Below are positions 42,673 through 50,858 of a DNA stretch of 64,000 nt, piece after piece (position 1 is the stretch's first letter; each line of letters begins with the position of its first letter). The DNA comes from CBDDDW01 sp965226805. Its GTDB lineage: Bacteria > Chloroflexota > Dehalococcoidia > Lucifugimonadales > JAGWBF01. A program made the position numbers and the translations under genes. Location of the stretch: assembly GCA_965226805.1 (NCBI GenBank), contig CBDDDW010000021.1, positions 42,266 to 106,265 on the forward strand, given 5' to 3'. The notes under the pieces are model-generated. The model was given only the letters and a program-made list of their open reading frames with translations, ran no database searches and was not told where the DNA came from.

Positions 42673-43074
42673 ATGACCCAGGTAGAGGATCAGGCCAGCC
42701 AAGCTGAGGAGCGAAGCCAGGAGACACGAAGCTTCGTGCGTCAGGTCCGTGCAGCGACCCGCCGTAAGTATACCCCTGAAGAGAAGATCCGCATCGTCTT
42801 GGAGGGGTTCAGACGGGAGACTACCGTTAATGACCTGTGCCGACGGGAAGGAATCAAACCCCACTCCTACTACGCCTGGACGAAGGGGTTCATGGAAGCT
42901 GGGAAGGAGAGGTTGACTCGGGACAGTGTGCGTGATGCGACCCGGCAAGAGATAGAGCAGCTCAAGCGGGAGAACAGAGAACTGAAGCAGCTGGTGGGTG
43001 AGTTGTCCCTGGAGTTGCACCGCTTCAAAAAAACAGCTCTGCCGCCCCTACACGACAACGGCACCGTCGCATGA
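42673..43074 (+). CDS. IS3 transposase OrfA (copy 5)
   Basis: Intact 133-residue OrfA identical in translation to copies 3 and 4. With orfB cut it could at most act as a DNA-binding inhibitor, as free OrfA does in some IS3 elements. Confidence 0.93.
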   Translation: MTQVEDQASQAEERSQETRSFVRQVRAATRRKYTPEEKIRIVLEGFRRETTVNDLCRREGIKPHSYYAWTKGFMEAGKERLTRDSVRDATRQEIEQLKRENRELKQLVGELSLELHRFKKTALPPLHDNGTVA

Positions 43075-43175
43075 GCGTAGTGGAACAATCGAAGGTCGTG
43101 GCTGAGGTGGAGCGACATGGTAGAGGGAAGAACAGGCGACTCAGGGAGCTTGGCATTTCCAGGAGCACGTATTAT
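43071..43175 (+). pseudogene. IS3 OrfB (copy 5), first 35 codons
   Basis: Begins MSVVEQSKVVAEVERHGR and ends at SRSTYY, where IS1380 sequence starts. No catalytic residue is present. Confidence 0.9.
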
Positions 43176-44918
43176 CCGATATTTCCCAGATGGAATCCAG
43201 TGCTTTCATAAACACACCATCCTGAGACAGTCCAGACTATAAGATCGCCTGCTGAAGTTGTCAACTGCCACCAACCGCGCTAATATCACTTCATCTAGAG
43301 AAACAGGGTCTCCAAACCACTGGGAAAGGCTCTAAACGGATTATTCAGACCGAACCTCACGCTGCAAGTCGCGCACCTTGCTCAGGGCAGCCTCGATATG
43401 ATCACGATTCCCTAACAGACACATGCTCCTATCCAGGATTGAAACGAAGTCTCCCTATCCGCTCCAGCATTTCATCGAACATCTCCCTGGTCACCATCAC
43501 CTCGGCAAGCTGGAACACAAGCCTCCTCGCATGACGCACCAGTCGCCCGCCTATCTTGATGAGTCTCGTCTGAATACTTGTCAGGGACCAGCTCTTTATC
43601 GCTTCTGGCAGAGCCAGCCTTCTGAAGAAGTTGCCCAGATTGTATGCCAGGATGAATAGCCACAGCCTCACCTGATTAGCCACGAACTTATGGCACGAGA
43701 GCCGAGTCCAATTGAGGGCGTATTTCCCCTCTTTAATCCACTGCTCTGCTGTGCCTCTGCCATTGTAGAAGCTGACTAGTCCCTTCGTTGGATAGCTCAG
43801 GTTGGTTACGATGAAGCCTACTCTTGGGAACAGTTCTCCCTGATGCCACTCCACCTTGGCCACTACTCTTCGAGGAACATTCCAACTCTGGGCCTGATAA
43901 ACGAAGTCGTGATACGAGACGATGGGCTTTTGAGAGGGCCACTCGGTAGGCCGTACCAACAGGTGAGCTATTTCCTTCTGAAGCACTTCGTTCGCCGGAA
44001 GCCTTATGGCGTAGCCGATATGCCTTGTCTCCAGGTACTCGTAAATCTCAGGCTTGGCAAAAGCAGCGTCTGCTCGAAACAGCAGCCTCACCGCCAGCTT
44101 CAGGTAGCGCTCGACGATGGGATTGATGAACTCCTTCCAGCCATCGGCGCTGTGGACGTTGCCTGGTCTGAGAACCGCCCCTTCGCAATCTCCAAACTGG
44201 TTGAAGCAGAACAAGGGGTGATAGCACATGCATCCAAAGTGGCCGTTGTAGGCTGCTTCCTCCTGCTCGCCATGCACCGGACTCTCCGAACTGTCGATGT
44301 CCAGGATGATACGCCTGTGTACGGTCTTGGCTAATGCACGTTTTATCCATTCGACATTCAGCCGCTCAATGCCCTTGAGGTTTTCCTTTTGTGTCAGCAA
44401 CTCCGTCTCGAACCTACCCATCTCGCTGGTGCTGGCCGCGTTCCTGTCAGGGCCTTTCCAGCCTACCACTACTCTCAGGGCTGGGTCTTGGGAAAGGCGG
44501 TCGGCATCATTGGTGTCGTCGTATCCAGCGAGGCGGCTGTAGACTGACTGTCTCAGCAGTGGGATTAGCTGATGCAGGATGTTTTTGCCCGTTCGACTCT
44601 CTTTGAGGAATTCGTCGGCAGAGTCGGTCAGGCTTAGGGCGTCATCAAGCTCTCTGCACGCCAGCAGTCCTGCGTCTGAGGTGATGGTAGCACCGCGAAA
44701 CTCCACGCGAACTTTGGAGTCAAAGTCGAGCTTGAGAGGGGTCTTTTCGTCGTCACCCATAAGGTGCCTCCAACACGATTACGTAATCAGAAGCCAGAAC
44801 CTATATTCATGGGTGTATTATAATGTATAGACTCCCATTATATCCGTTTAGTAATCAGAATATTCATAGTAATCACAGGAACGCCAATCACCACTTGGGT
44901 CTATCTGGGAAATCCAGG
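43176..44918 (-). mobile_element. IS1380-family element A (complete, about 1743 bp)
   Basis: The ends form an inverted repeat: CCGATATTTCCCAGATGGA inward from 43176 and CCTGGATTTCCCAGATAGA inward from 44918. One full transposase gene lies inside. The flanks (TTAT on the left in IS3 copy 5, ATGA on the right in a hypothetical gene) do not give a 4-5-bp duplication, so the two sides were brought together after insertion or the element is a hybrid. A partial inverted copy lies at 48554-49607. Confidence 0.85.
43429..44760 (-). CDS. IS1380-family transposase (element A)
   Basis: 443 residues; ATG at 44760 with GGAGG 6 nt upstream. N-terminal FRGATITSDAGLLACRELDD is the family's opening; catalytic candidates are Asp in IILDIDSSESPVHGEQEE, Asp in LFRADAAFAKPEIYEYLE and Glu in NGRGTAEQWIKEGKYALNW, the IS4/IS1380 DDE layout. 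The C-terminus ARRLVFQLAEVMVTREMF is also typical. The reading frame is unbroken, so the enzyme may be active. Confidence 0.93.
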   Translation of the reverse strand: MGDDEKTPLKLDFDSKVRVEFRGATITSDAGLLACRELDDALSLTDSADEFLKESRTGKNILHQLIPLLRQSVYSRLAGYDDTNDADRLSQDPALRVVVGWKGPDRNAASTSEMGRFETELLTQKENLKGIERLNVEWIKRALAKTVHRRIILDIDSSESPVHGEQEEAAYNGHFGCMCYHPLFCFNQFGDCEGAVLRPGNVHSADGWKEFINPIVERYLKLAVRLLFRADAAFAKPEIYEYLETRHIGYAIRLPANEVLQKEIAHLLVRPTEWPSQKPIVSYHDFVYQAQSWNVPRRVVAKVEWHQGELFPRVGFIVTNLSYPTKGLVSFYNGRGTAEQWIKEGKYALNWTRLSCHKFVANQVRLWLFILAYNLGNFFRRLALPEAIKSWSLTSIQTRLIKIGGRLVRHARRLVFQLAEVMVTREMFDEMLERIGRLRFNPG

Positions 44919-45292
44919 ATGAGGATTTCTTCGCTCATCTCAGGGGCGTAGCTTTCCCAAGAACACGCCACGAATAGTTTGGGAAGGATGTCGCCCCGCT
45001 CGTCGAGCCATCGCCAATAGGACCCAAGGCCCGGCGCCTCCCCACTCCCGCTGTCTGCCGAGCGGCCGAAAAGCAGGACGCAGTTAAAAGAGTCCTGATG
45101 CTCCAGCTCCGGTGCCATGTCCTCCGGCCGCTCCACACGCAGTGGTCCGCTACCCCTGAGGAGAATGCCGCGCCGCTTCATGGTCGCGTACAGGCGGTCA
45201 CAGAAGTCGGACTCCCAACCTCCGGAATTGGCGGACGCGTCTACAATCAGGATAGCCGGCTTGCCGGCGACGGACGCCGAGCTCCACAGCAT
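44888..45292 (-). pseudogene. Hypothetical protein, C-terminus replaced by IS1380 end
   Basis: The start is well supported: AGGAGGGG lies 8 nt before the ATG at 45292. About 125 native residues read PAILIVDASANSGGWESDF, then CVLLFGRSADSGSGEAPGLG and LPKLFVACSWESYAPEMSEE. From 44918 the sequence is IS1380 inverted repeat, so the last residues (FPDRPKW region) are element-derived. I do not recognise the family. It has an alpha/beta look, no signal peptide and no obvious catalytic motif. Confidence 0.6.
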
Positions 45293-45318
45293 CGATCAGA
45301 CCCCTCCTCTCCTAGCCG

Positions 45319-45530
45319 CGTGCTGGAACCCTCTTTCGACCATCCCCCCTGGCCCCCTTCCCTTCGACAGGCTCAGGACATGCCTGGCCAGGAAGGGGGA
45401 GAAAACTTATACCTGAGGGACACCCCTTCGGCTGGCTCAGGGCAGGCTCTCAGACTCCCGGCCCTTCGGCAGGCTCAGGACAGGCAAAGGGGCTTCGCCC
45501 CTCTGCACACCCCTTTCTTCCGTAGCCTCC
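45319..45530 (+). repeat. Dispersed intergenic repeat, family A (copy 4)
   Basis: Full-length copy: TGCTGGAACCCTCTTTCGAC, CCCTTCGACAGGCTCAGGAC, GGCTGGCTCAGGGCAGGCTC, GGGGCTTCGCCCC, ending near CTTCCGTAGCCTCC. It contains two nested CTTCG(A/G)CAGGCTCAGGAC units. Confidence 0.8.
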
Positions 45531-45588
45531 TAGGGCTGGCGCTGAGTGACCCAAAGCTGTACGAGGGTCTTCCCGACGACCACCGGCC

Positions 45589-45762
45589 TCACCTGGTCAA
45601 AGCTTTGCTCAGCAGGTTGGCTTCGTTCTCATCGAGAAAATACTCAAGGGCTGTAGTCGCCCCCAGCTTTTTCAGGGTGATAACGAGGCGCAATCGGCCG
45701 TCGTCGGTCCTCTCCAGTTCCAGCGTCTTTGGCTCCCGCGAAGTTTGAAAAAGGCTCTCCAT
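45589..45762 (-). CDS. Small conserved-looking hypothetical protein
   Basis: 57 residues, MESLFQTSREPKTLELERTD then DGRLRLVITLKKLGATTALE and a helical end (DENEANLLSKAL). Charged, no cysteine, no membrane segment. The ATG at 45762 has AGGTG 6 nt upstream, partly inside the CTAAG target duplication of the IS1380-like element that begins 15 bases upstream, so its native promoter has been displaced. Function unknown; the compact strand-helix pattern suggests a real gene. Confidence 0.5.
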   Translation of the reverse strand: MESLFQTSREPKTLELERTDDGRLRLVITLKKLGATTALEYFLDENEANLLSKALTR

Positions 45763-45771
45763 AAATAACAC

Positions 45772-45776
45772 CTAAG
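45772..45776 (+). repeat. 5-bp target duplication (left) of the second IS1380-type element
   Basis: CTAAG, repeated at 47499-47503 on the other side of the element. Confidence 0.85.
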
Positions 45777-47498
45777 CCCGAATCCACCGAAGGACACCGA
45801 TGGACGGCGTGAGGAAAGCGGAAGGGGGGGGTGAGGGAGCTACAGGGGAAATAGCCTGGGTTCCATTTGGGGTAGGGAGGTCGGCGGACGGTCTTCATCG
45901 CCGCACAGGGGCCTCTATGGCCGTCTGCGGGAGCTGCGATGCGCGGGATGGCGAGAGAATACGCAGCAGGGAACTCTCTCGGACCGGGCTGGCGCGAGTC
46001 TGCGGGGATCTTCGGTTGTCCGGTGGGTGGGTCGGTCGCCGACGGTGCCGTCAGGCCGGGAGTGGAATGGCTCGCAGCCGGGCCAAGGCGCGGCTGAACT
46101 TCTCAGCCCAAGGCCAGCGATCCGGAAGATGCAGGGTCAACCGGCGTGCCGAGCGAGTGAGCCGTCCGGCCAGGGAGAAGAACCGCCGCCGGAGGGTCTT
46201 GGTGGTGGCTATCCGCTCTCCCAGACCGATCCGCGCCGTCCAGCGGGCCAGGTTGTGGGCCATCGTCTGGACGGCCAGCCAGGCGCCGTTGGCGGCGAAG
46301 CGGCCCGAGGGGAGATGGTTCAGCCCGACGCCGTACTTGAGGTCGCGTATGGCATTCTCGATCTCGGCGTGGCGGCGATGGTCAGCCTCCAGTTCGAGCA
46401 ACTCCCCGTCCCGGTCGGTGATGAAGCCGTGATAGCTGTATTTGGCGAAGAGGGCCAGTTGGGAACCGGGCGTCGGCTTCACCCGCCGGACGATGAGCCG
46501 TACCGGCGCGGCGTCCGCCTCGGCCTGGAAGGGGGTGCAGGTGGTCTCGGCCACATCGGCGGCACCGTCCATCCAGTAAGGAATCGGCGTCCAGGCATCT
46601 TCGGGTATCGCCTCGATGAAATTGTGCAGGCTTTTGTGCTGGCGGATGGTGATGGAGTAACGGACATCCATCTTGCGGCAGACGGATACCACGCCATGAG
46701 TGTAGAACCCGCTGTCGGCCCGTAGCGTGAGTCGTCCGTTGGCCCCGGCGTAGCGCACCCGTCCCACCGTCTCCCGCAGGAAGTGGGCGGCGCCGCGAGC
46801 GGTGTTGGCCCGGCCCTCGCGCAGGCGGGCCATCAGCACGTCGCCGGTGCCGGCGGCGACGGCCAACAGCGGGTGATAGCCCCGCTTGCCGGTATAGCCG
46901 TGGTGGCGTGCGCCCTCCTTGGCCAGTCCGTAGGTCTCGCAGATGGTGGAGTCCATGTCAATGGTCAGGGGCCCGTCGCCGGGTCCCGCCCCGGCCTGCC
47001 AAGCCCGGGCCAGCAACTCGCGGCTCACCCGGTCGAGTTGACGGACGTGGCCCCACCGGAAGCTGCGCAGGAAGGTGCCCAGGGTGGATGGCGCCTTGAC
47101 CGTGCCGCCCAGGGTGCAGGCCGTCCCCCCGGTGCGCAACACATCGGCGTCGTCAATGCAGTCGCCCCCAGCCAGCGCAGACGCCACCAGCGTCATCATC
47201 TTGTCGCTCGTGTTCGCCCGCCCCGGGGCATCGCCCCAGGTCGAGGCGCTGCCGGACGAGCTCGGGCAGGCCGAGGTGCCGCGCCAGGGTGGCCGGAAGG
47301 AGCAGCCCGGCATTGGCCACCAAGCGGCGGTCGTCGAAGGTGATTTGGATCCGGTCGGGGTGGTTGCGTGGCAGCATCTATTGGGTGCTCCTTTTCCGGG
47401 GTCGGTTTTTTGCTACAAAACCATTATCCCAGAAGCACAGGAGCACCTTCTTGCCGCTTCAGGACGCTAACCCGACGCCCTCCTTCGGTGGATTCGGG
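45777..47498 (-). mobile_element. Second IS1380-type element (1722 bp, complete ends and target duplication)
   Basis: Perfect 18-bp terminal inverted repeats CCCGAATCCACCGAAGGA inward from both ends, flanked by the 5-bp direct repeat CTAAG. This is a clean insertion, unlike the other IS1380 pair, and unrelated to them in sequence. It is more GC-rich and reads like actinobacterial IS1380 elements. Its transposase carries one frameshift. Confidence 0.93.
46051..47377 (-). pseudogene. IS1380-family transposase with a single-base frameshift
   Basis: The start MLPRNHPDRIQITFDDRRLV (ATG 47377, AAGGAG 10 nt upstream) continues to VRQRLDLG. The next expected residues DAPGRANTSDKMMTLVASAL are in another frame, reached by dropping one G from the GGGG near 47233. 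From there the chain runs intact to 46051 with TIDMDSTICETYG (Asp), LTLRADSGFYTH (Asp) and HAEIENAIRDLKYG (Glu). Restored length is about 440 residues. Given the perfect ends, the frameshift may be recent or a sequencing error. Confidence 0.88.
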
Positions 47499-47503
47499 CT
47501 AAG
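47499..47503 (+). repeat. 5-bp target duplication (right) of the second IS1380-type element
   Basis: CTAAG, partner of 45772-45776. Confidence 0.85.
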
Positions 47504-47684
47504 CACACCGTGATGGCGCCCGGTCGCTGGCATCTCAAGGCTGTGGTGCCCAGTGTACCAACGATCCCCCGAAAACGGCAACCTGCCTTAGCCATCAATC
47601 TCATCTCGCACAGTTCTAGGCAGATATGCCCTCTCCCTCTCTGAGAGCGGGGGCTCACAGACAGGGTGAAAGGGAAGTTCGTCC

Positions 47685-48553
47685 CTAGCTGGAAGCGGCG
47701 CCGACCGGGGTGGGAACACCAGCCTGATAGAGGCGTCTCGGGGTGGGTACGAACGCGCTGGCCAAAATCACGCCAAGGAAAGCAAGGGCGCCCGCCGTGA
47801 GTATCCACGTAGGGTCGAACATGTCGGCTAGAACGCCGTTGGCGAAGTAAGAGAAGGCCATGATTCCACCGGCATGAATCAGGTAGATGCTGGTGATGCG
47901 GCCCCGGAGGGCATCAGGCGATACCGACTGAATCATGATGGTGGCCATGGTCATAAAACCTGTATGAGAAACGCCGATTACGACCGTTGCTATCATGGCG
48001 GTGAATAGCGTGGGTGCTATGCCCAGGACTATATTGCCAAGCGAGCTCACGAGGGCTGTCGCCAGGAAGAGTTTCCCTCGCAGGCCTTCTCCTCGTATAG
48101 GGGCTACCGCAAGTGAGACCAACAGGGCCCCGAGGCCTACCATCATATGCATATATGCTACGCCTCCCCCTCCGGCGCCCAGCTGGTTGTCGGAGATTGC
48201 GGGTAGGAGCGATTCGAAGGACATCACCAGGGTGCAGTGGAACAGGACGAGGAAGATGACGCTTCGCAGCACCGGATGACTGTAGACGTACCTGAAGCCT
48301 GCGAGCGCGTTGTAAACCAGACCCTTCTCAGGCTCGACCACGCCCGTGGAAACGGTAGCTATCCGAAGGACGAAGAGTAGCCCTACGCCATAAAACCCGG
48401 TGCATGCCAGGAATATCTCAGCTGATATCAACCACTCCCATGAGAGGAGCTATTACCCCGGGTCCAATCAGGCGGGTAGCATAATAGCCTGCGTTAACCA
48501 AGGCATAAGCATTGGGCAGGTCTCTACCCGGCACCAGGTTAGCGGTCAGAGAT
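47685..48553 (-). pseudogene. MFS transporter, C-terminal two thirds (split by IS1380 B)
   Basis: The frame enters from the IS boundary and reads SLTANLVPGRDLPNAYALVN, the NLV-P-RDL-NA-AL signature after helix 4 of enterobactin-exporter-like (MFS_3) permeases. It then gives about seven or eight membrane helices and the natural end. The matching N-terminal piece is at 49608-49903. About 40 residues (helices 3-4) are present in neither piece, so the gene suffered a deletion as well as an insertion. Probable original role: drug or siderophore efflux. Confidence 0.85.
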
Positions 48554-49354
48554 TGCATGTGCTATCACCCCTTGTTCTGCTTCAACCAGTTTGGAGATTG
48601 CGAAGGGGCGGTTCTCAGACCAGGCAACGTCCACAGCGCCGATGGCTGGAAGGAGTTCATCAATCCCATCGTCGAGCGCTACCTGAAGCTGGCGGTGAGG
48701 CTGCTGTTTCGAGCAGACGCTGCTTTTGCCAAGCCTGAGATTTACGAGTACCTGGAGACAAGGCATATCGGCTACGCCATAAGGCTTCCGGCGAACGAAG
48801 TGCTTCAGAAGGAAATAGCTCACCTGTTGGTACGGCCTACCGAGTGGCCCTCTCAAAAGCCCATCGTCTCGTATCACGACTTCGTTTATCAGGCCCAGAG
48901 TTGGAATGTTCCTCGAAGAGTAGTGGCCAAGGTGGAGTGGCATCAGGGAGAACTGTTCCCAAGAGTAGGCTTCATCGTAACCAACCTGAGCTATCCAACG
49001 AAGGGACTAGTCAGCTTCTACAATGGCAGAGGCACAGCAGAGCAGTGGATTAAAGAGGGGAAATACGCCCTCAATTGGACTCGGCTCTCGTGCCATAAGT
49101 TCGTGGCTAATCAGGTGAGGCTGTGGCTATTCATCCTGGCATACAATCTGGGCAACTTCTTCAGAAGGCTGGCTCTGCCAGAAGCGATAAAGAGCTGGTC
49201 CCTGACAAGTATTCAGACGACTCATCAAGATAGGCGGGCGACTGGTGCGTCATGCGAGGAGGCTTGTGTTCCAGCTTGCCGAGGTGATGGTGACCAGGGA
49301 GATGTTCGATGAAATGCTGGAGCGGATAGGGAGACTTCGTTTCAATCCTGGATA
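48554..49354 (+). pseudogene. IS1380 transposase remnant (element B)
   Basis: Matches element A from CMCYHPLFCFNQFGDCEGAV to SWSLTSIQT, then shifts frame where GA is missing near 49218 (CAGACGACTC for CAGACGAGACTC). The remainder is in another frame to RLRFNPG at 49354. It contains the second Asp and the Glu but lacks the N-terminus, so it is inactive. Confidence 0.9.
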
Positions 49355-49607
49355 GGAGCATGTGTCTGTTAGGGAATCGTGATCATATCGAGGCTGCCTG
49401 AGCAAGGTGCGCGACTTGCAGCGTGAGGTTCGGTCTGAATAATCCGTTTAGAGCCTTTCCCAGTGGTTTGGAGACCCTGTTTCTCTAGATGAAGTGATAT
49501 TAGCGCGGTTGGTGGCAGTTGACAACTTCAGCAGGCGATCTTATAGTCTGGACTGTCTCAGGATGGTGTGTTTATGAAAGCACTGGATTCCATCTGGGAA
49601 ATATCGG
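48554..49607 (+). mobile_element. IS1380-family element B (5' part deleted)
   Basis: Near-identical to element A but inverted, starting at TGCATGTGCTATC inside the transposase gene and ending at the inverted repeat ATCTGGGAAATATCGG at 49607. The first about 690 bp, including one inverted repeat and the N-terminal half of the transposase, are missing. It also has a 2-bp deletion near 49218 relative to element A. It interrupts an MFS gene. Confidence 0.92.
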
Positions 49608-49903
49608 CTTACAGCATACGCCAGCGCCAATACATCCCGTCTGGAGAACCGATCGGCCACCACGCCGACGACGACCGGCACCACGAACCAGGGGAGCATG
49701 GCCGCGAGGAACATCGCCCCAACCCAGCTGCTGGGATTGGATTCGGCGCGGCTGAAGATAAGCCAGCCGGCGGCAGCCGCCAGTGCCCACGACGACGATT
49801 CCCCGACCACATGCCCGAACCACATGAGCCGATAGTCCCTGTGGGCTAAGGCCGGGGCGAGCCGCTCTTGAGCGAATTGGCGGACGTTAGCTAAATCAAT
49901 CAC
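49608..49903 (-). pseudogene. MFS transporter, N-terminal part (split by IS1380 B)
   Basis: Starts MIDLANVRQFAQERLAPALA, then DYRLMWFGHVVGESSSWALA (helix 1) and MLPWFVVPVVVGVVADRFSR (helix 2 with the G-xxx-DRxxR loop of MFS). It ends at LALAYAVS where the IS1380 end begins. It is the 5' part of the gene whose remainder lies at 47685-48553. Confidence 0.85.
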
Positions 49904-49925
49904 TCGCCCTTAGCATACTCCGCTA

Positions 49926-50050
49926 ACAGGGTGCTGAAAAACTCTTTCGACCATCCCCCTTGCCCCCTTCCCTTCGATAGACTCAGGACATGCCTAGCCA
50001 GGAAGGGGGAGAAACTTATATCTGAGGGACACCCTCAGGCTCCCGGCAAA
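49926..50050 (+). repeat. Dispersed intergenic repeat, family A (copy 5, shortened)
   Basis: CAGGGTGCTGAAAAACTCTT, CCCTTCGATAGACTCAGGAC, CAGGAAGGGGGAGAAACTTA and CTGAGGGACACCCTCAGG, without the distal third. It fills part of the 49904-50296 gap. The rest of that gap contains an open frame from a TTG at 50165 that could extend the next gene, but I see no ribosome binding site for it. Confidence 0.75.
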
Positions 50051-50296
50051 CACGGATAAAGCGCGGCCAACCATCCTCGTTCATGCTTATATTGACACTC
50101 TGGAACCTCGACCATATCATTGTGTTGACCAGCTTCCGGCGATTACGTCTAGGCCGTCGCCACCTTGCCCCAGCAGGTCCCCATCGCAGATGCTCCCTAT
50201 GAGTGGAGCAGAGTTTTGCAGCTAGCGGAGGAGTTTCAGGAAATCGCGCTCATAAAGAAAGGCATGAGTCGGGCCCCGGGCGCCAGAGAGGCTGCC

Positions 50297-50858
50297 ATGT
50301 CAGATCTATCTTACGACCTATTCCCCACAGCCCTGGGTTGGATTGCCGCCCTGGCGTCACCCCGAGGGCTGCGGCGGCTGGCCATCAACACCTCCCCGGA
50401 GCGTGCCCTGGACGAGTTGGGGCCCGCAGACCTTGCCCAGGCCAGTCACGCACCTTTGGCTCTGGAGACGATTCGCAGCCAGATTGAGGCATATTGCCGG
50501 GGCGAGGAAGGGGCCCTGGACAGCATAGCCCTCGACCTGGAGGGCGCCCCGCCCTTTCTTCAGAGCGGCGTGGGAGGCCTGCCGGGCGATACCACACGGA
50601 GAGACGCGTAGCTACGCCTGGCTGGCGGCGGCGGCAGGGAGGCCGGGCGCCTTCAGGGCCGCCGGGCAGGCGATGGCCCGAAACCGCCTGGCGGTCGTCG
50701 TCCCTTGCCATAGAGTGATCGGCAGCGACGGTGGCCTGCACGGCTACGGAGGCGGTCTGGACAAGAAGGCGAGTCTCCTGGACCTGGAGCGGCGGCCGGG
50801 TAAGAACGCCGATATGACCCCCACGGACATGCACGCTGAAACGGTAGTCCGGGACTAG
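50297..50858 (+). CDS. ogt: Methylated-DNA-protein cysteine methyltransferase (single-base frameshift)
   Basis: The N-terminal domain (MSDLSYDLFPTALGWIAAL, RGLRRLAINTSPERAL) runs to GAPPF, where the frame as written closes at 50611. Dropping one T from TTTCTT near 50557 gives FFRAAWEACRAIPHGETRSY and then the complete active-site domain: ARNRLAVVVPCHRVIGSDGG with the alkyl-accepting Cys in PCHRV, and GLHGYGGGLDKKASLLDLE, ending at 50858. Restored length is about 186 residues, normal for Ogt/MGMT. It repairs O6-alkylguanine irreversibly. An upstream in-frame extension to 50165 exists but looks non-native. It ends head-on against dnaE with overlapping stop codons. Confidence 0.85.

Larger units (their letters stand above)
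42561..43175 (+). mobile_element. IS3-family element, copy 5 (left 615 bp only)
   Basis: Identical to copies 3 and 4 from TGTAGGGTGTCAGCG through GCACGTATTAT in early orfB, then switches at 43176 to the end of an IS1380-family element. The remaining about 920 bp are not found next to the other end of that IS1380 element, so the break is not a simple insertion. Confidence 0.93.

Noticed and set aside
45117..45748. Plus-strand frame across repeat A4 as a gene
   Set aside because: It runs through a dispersed repeat and antisense to two minus-strand genes, with no protein family resemblance.
46027..47343. Several long plus-strand frames across the second IS1380-type element
   Set aside because: They are GC-rich antisense shadows of the transposase, which has clear catalytic motifs on the minus strand.
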